Shown piece after piece: positions 62,086-64,000 of a DNA stretch of 64,000 nucleotides. Made by a program: the position numbers and the translations under genes. Position 1 is the stretch's first letter, and every line of letters starts with the position of its first letter. The notes below the pieces were generated by a model. It was given only the letters and a program-made list of their open reading frames with translations. It was not told the origin of the DNA and did no database searches. The stretch is from contig NZ_LT670844.1 in assembly GCF_900141755.1 (NCBI RefSeq), forward strand, positions 2,666,001 to 2,730,000, read 5' to 3'. Source of the stretch: Bradyrhizobium lablabi. Its GTDB lineage: Bacteria; Pseudomonadota; Alphaproteobacteria; Rhizobiales; Xanthobacteraceae.

Positions 62086-62260
62086 GTTTTTTCCACCCGG
62101 GCTGTCGAAAACCAAACTTCGTTGGCTGGTTTGGCAAAGCTATCATAGCGAAGGCCGCCCCGATTGCACTACGCCTGGCATGCTGAATGCGCAGAGTGCA
62201 ATGCAGCGTGCGGCGAAGCTTGGAATGCGCGAGTATCTCTTCTTTTTGGGGGAGCCAACG

Positions 62261-63490
62261 ATGTCGCCGCATCACATTCAGCTCGCCAGCCGCCGCCGTT
62301 TGTTGCAATTCCTCGCTGCTAGTCCGCTGTTCGCGCGCGAGGCTTTGGCGGAAGCATTGCGTCCGTCCGACCCGGCCGAATGGGCGCCGCGCGATCTCGA
62401 CAAATTGATTACCGATCCCAAGCAGGCGCTCGACGTGTTCGATTTCGAGCCGGTCATGAAGCAGAATGTTCCGCCCGCGCATTTCGGCTACATGGCAACG
62501 GGCGTCGATGACGAAGCAACGCTGCGTGCCAACCGCGAGGGTTTTCGGAAATTTGCGTTGCGGCCGCGACGGCTGGTCGATGTCAGCAACATCGACATGA
62601 GCATCGAGATTCTTGGCGCCAGATATGATAGCCCGATCGTGATTGCGCCGACCGGCAGCAACCGCGCCTTTCACCCCGATGCCGAGATCGCCGTCGCCAA
62701 GGCGGCGAAAGCGGGCAATCATCTGCAAATTCTATCCACCGTGGCAACGACCTCGATCGAGGACGCCATCGCCGCGCGCGGCGCGCCGGTGTGGTTTCAG
62801 CTCTACACCACGCAACGCTGGGAAGTTGCCGAAGGCCTGGTCAAACGGGCGGTGGCCGCGGGCGCGCCGGCGATCGTGGTGACGCTGGACGTGCGAACGC
62901 CGGCGAAATGGGAGACCTTTGTCAGACTGCGGCGAACCGACACGCGCGAATGCGGAAGCTGTCACGGCCTCAACGACTATCTATCGCGAAAACCGAATTT
63001 TGCCGGCATCGATCTCGGCGGCGTCAGCACGACCGTCGTTACCAACCTGACCTGGGACCTGATCAAGCGGTTGCGCGATGCGGTCAAGGTCAAGCTCGTG
63101 CTCAAGGGCATTCTTGGCTTCGAAGACGCAAAGCTCGCCACTGAGGCCGGGATCGATGCGATCGTCGTCTCCAATCACGGCGGGCGTGTGGAAGACGGCG
63201 TCAGTGCGACCATCGCGGTGCTGCCGGAAATTGTCGACGCGGTCGGCGGCCGCATGCCGGTCCTGGTCGACAGCGGCTTTCGCCGCGGCAGCGATATCGT
63301 CATGGCGCTCGCGATCGGCGCGCAAGCCGTCTGTATCGGCCGGCCTTATCTTTGGGGGCTCGGCGCGTTCGGTCAGCCGGGCGTCGAGCGCGTGCTCGCC
63401 ATCCTGCGCGCCGAAACCCGCAACGCCATGGCGCAGCTTGGCGCGCCATCCGTGAGAGACCTCACGCCCGCGATGGTGCGGCGAGTCTGA
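62261..63490 (+). CDS. FMN-dependent alpha-hydroxy-acid oxidase/dehydrogenase
   Basis: A 409-residue enzyme from the ATG at 62261, preceded by GGGGGAG. An N-terminal twin-Arg-like stretch (SRRRLLQFLAASPLFAREALA) suggests export. The core has FMN and active-site blocks PIVIAPTGSNRAFHPDAEIAVAKAAKAGN, LVLKGILGFEDAKLATEAGIDAIVVSNHGGRVEDG (Lys and catalytic His) and SGFRRGSDIVMALAIGAQAVCIGRPYLWGL. Oxidises a 2-hydroxy acid such as lactate or mandelate. The usual RQLDG at the active site is RVEDG here. Confidence 0.92.
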   Translation: MSPHHIQLASRRRLLQFLAASPLFAREALAEALRPSDPAEWAPRDLDKLITDPKQALDVFDFEPVMKQNVPPAHFGYMATGVDDEATLRANREGFRKFALRPRRLVDVSNIDMSIEILGARYDSPIVIAPTGSNRAFHPDAEIAVAKAAKAGNHLQILSTVATTSIEDAIAARGAPVWFQLYTTQRWEVAEGLVKRAVAAGAPAIVVTLDVRTPAKWETFVRLRRTDTRECGSCHGLNDYLSRKPNFAGIDLGGVSTTVVTNLTWDLIKRLRDAVKVKLVLKGILGFEDAKLATEAGIDAIVVSNHGGRVEDGVSATIAVLPEIVDAVGGRMPVLVDSGFRRGSDIVMALAIGAQAVCIGRPYLWGLGAFGQPGVERVLAILRAETRNAMAQLGAPSVRDLTPAMVRRV

Positions 63491-63554
63491 GTTCCCTCAG
63501 GCAGCAAAAACCTCACGCCTTGGCCCCAAGAAACCGACGGCGAAAAACTGCGGC

Positions 63555-63584
63555 TTGACATGCAACCATTTGGTTGCCTATTGT
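63555..63584 (+). promoter_or_regulatory. ArsR-type promoter and operator
   Basis: TTGACA (63555-63560), 18-bp spacer, TATTGT (63579-63584). The spacer holds a perfect dyad GCAACC-ATTT-GGTTGC (63562-63577), a good ArsR/SmtB-type operator. Transcription would start close to the ATG at 63592, so the mRNA may be leaderless. Confidence 0.8.
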
Positions 63585-63591
63585 GTCCGCC

Positions 63592-63906
63592 ATGGATGAG
63601 GTCTTCAAAGCGCTGGCCGATGCTTCCAGGCGGTCGCTCTTGGACCGGCTTCACGCCAACAACGGACAGACCCTGAACGAACTCTGTGACGGCCTCGCCA
63701 TGACGCGGCAGGCGGTCACAAAGCACCTTGTGATCCTCGAAGACGCCAACCTCGTCACGACCTTCAAGCATGGCCGCGAGAAGCTGCACTACCTCAACCC
63801 GGTGCCGATCCACCAGATCGGCGAACGCTGGATCAAAAAATTCGAGCGCGCCAAACTTGTCGCGCTTACCGAGTTAAAACGACAACTGGAGAACCGCGAT
63901 GAGTAA
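63592..63906 (+). CDS. ArsR-family transcriptional regulator
   Basis: A 104-residue winged-helix repressor from the ATG at 63592; the open frame extends to 63574, but that is inside the promoter. HTH: NNGQTLNELCDGLAMTRQAVTKHLVILEDANLVTTFKHGREKLHYLN. No cysteine metal site of the ArsR/SmtB kind is present, so it is the non-metal type that usually regulates a neighbouring AHSA1/SRPBCC gene. It overlaps that gene by 8 bp. Confidence 0.93.
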   Translation: MDEVFKALADASRRSLLDRLHANNGQTLNELCDGLAMTRQAVTKHLVILEDANLVTTFKHGREKLHYLNPVPIHQIGERWIKKFERAKLVALTELKRQLENRDE

Positions 63907-64000
63907 GCCGGAATTCGTCTATGTCATCTACATTCATGCGCCGTCTGAAAAGATCTGGCAGGCGCTGATGGACCCCGAGATGACGAAAGAATTCTGGGGC
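63899..64000 (+). CDS. AHSA1/SRPBCC-domain protein (5' part only)
   Basis: An open frame from the ATG at 63899 to the window end: starts MSKPEFVYVIYIHAPSEKIW and ends LMDPEMTKEFWG. This is the typical start of AHSA1-type START/Bet-v1-like proteins, often paired with ArsR regulators. The ATG overlaps the regulator's stop codon by 8 bp, so translation is coupled. The C-terminal part lies beyond the window. Confidence 0.85.
   Translation, partial: MSKPEFVYVIYIHAPSEKIWQALMDPEMTKEFWG

Overview
This is a 64-kb chromosomal window from a GC-rich alphaproteobacterium, most likely a Bradyrhizobium or close relative in the Nitrobacteraceae. The evidence is the high-GC codon use, an RpoD with the alphaproteobacterial acidic insertion, a DnaG primase whose four zinc ligands are replaced, an RpoH-type sigma factor, and many palindromic intergenic repeats of the kind that litter Bradyrhizobium genomes. 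The genus is my inference from memory; no search was run.

Layout. 1-9 kb: a minus-strand operon encoding a penicillin-acylase-type hydrolase, a class III aminotransferase and a complete dipeptide/oligopeptide ABC importer (substrate-binding protein, two permeases, two ATPases, the last cut by the window edge). 9-12 kb: a GH16 plus Tat-exported GH1 glycosidase pair. 11.7-17.5 kb: an envelope module of two secreted repeat proteins that share an upstream element, a secreted subtilase, an anti-sigma-like membrane protein and an unusual ECF-type sigma factor with a duplicated region-2 domain. 17.6-25.3 kb: a mixed stress/regulatory segment (VOC protein, YbaK-like deacylase, CBS protein, Crp/Fnr regulator, small CPxTG protein, phasin, AraC regulator, vanadium haloperoxidase-like protein). 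25.4-31.6 kb: tRNA-Glu(CUC), an RluA-type pseudouridine synthase, rpoH, and an OmpR-type two-component system divergent from a DUF347 membrane protein. 31.6-39.6 kb: small unknown genes, an amidase, a diguanylate cyclase, a 20-residue Lys/Ala peptide gene, LysE and SDR genes, an orphan permease and a lytic transglycosylase, separated by repeats. 39.8-41.4 kb: a visibly AT-richer two-gene island of unknown function. 42-46.6 kb: rpoD and dnaG. 46.8-48.6 kb: an IS3-family element inserted into a repeat array. 48.6-53.6 kb: a gamma-glutamylcyclotransferase-like protein, two transglutaminase-like proteins, an N-formylglutamate amidohydrolase-like protein, a DUF3592 protein and a LysE exporter. 54-60 kb: a TetR regulon with duplicated operators, a patatin-like lipoprotein and an EmrAB-type efflux pump. 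60-64 kb: an LVIVD-repeat protein, an FMN-dependent alpha-hydroxy-acid oxidase, and an ArsR/AHSA1-type pair with a clear operator.

The best candidates for something undescribed are: (i) the 11.7-17.5 kb module, where the sigma factor carries two tandem sigma-2 domains and sits with an anti-sigma-like protein, a subtilase and two secreted repeat proteins that share a promoter-proximal element; (ii) the overlapping two-gene AT-rich island at 39.8-41.4 kb; and (iii) the Lys/Ala peptide gene at 34,984. The IS insertion is also unusually well resolved, because an uninterrupted copy of its target lies about 200 bp away.
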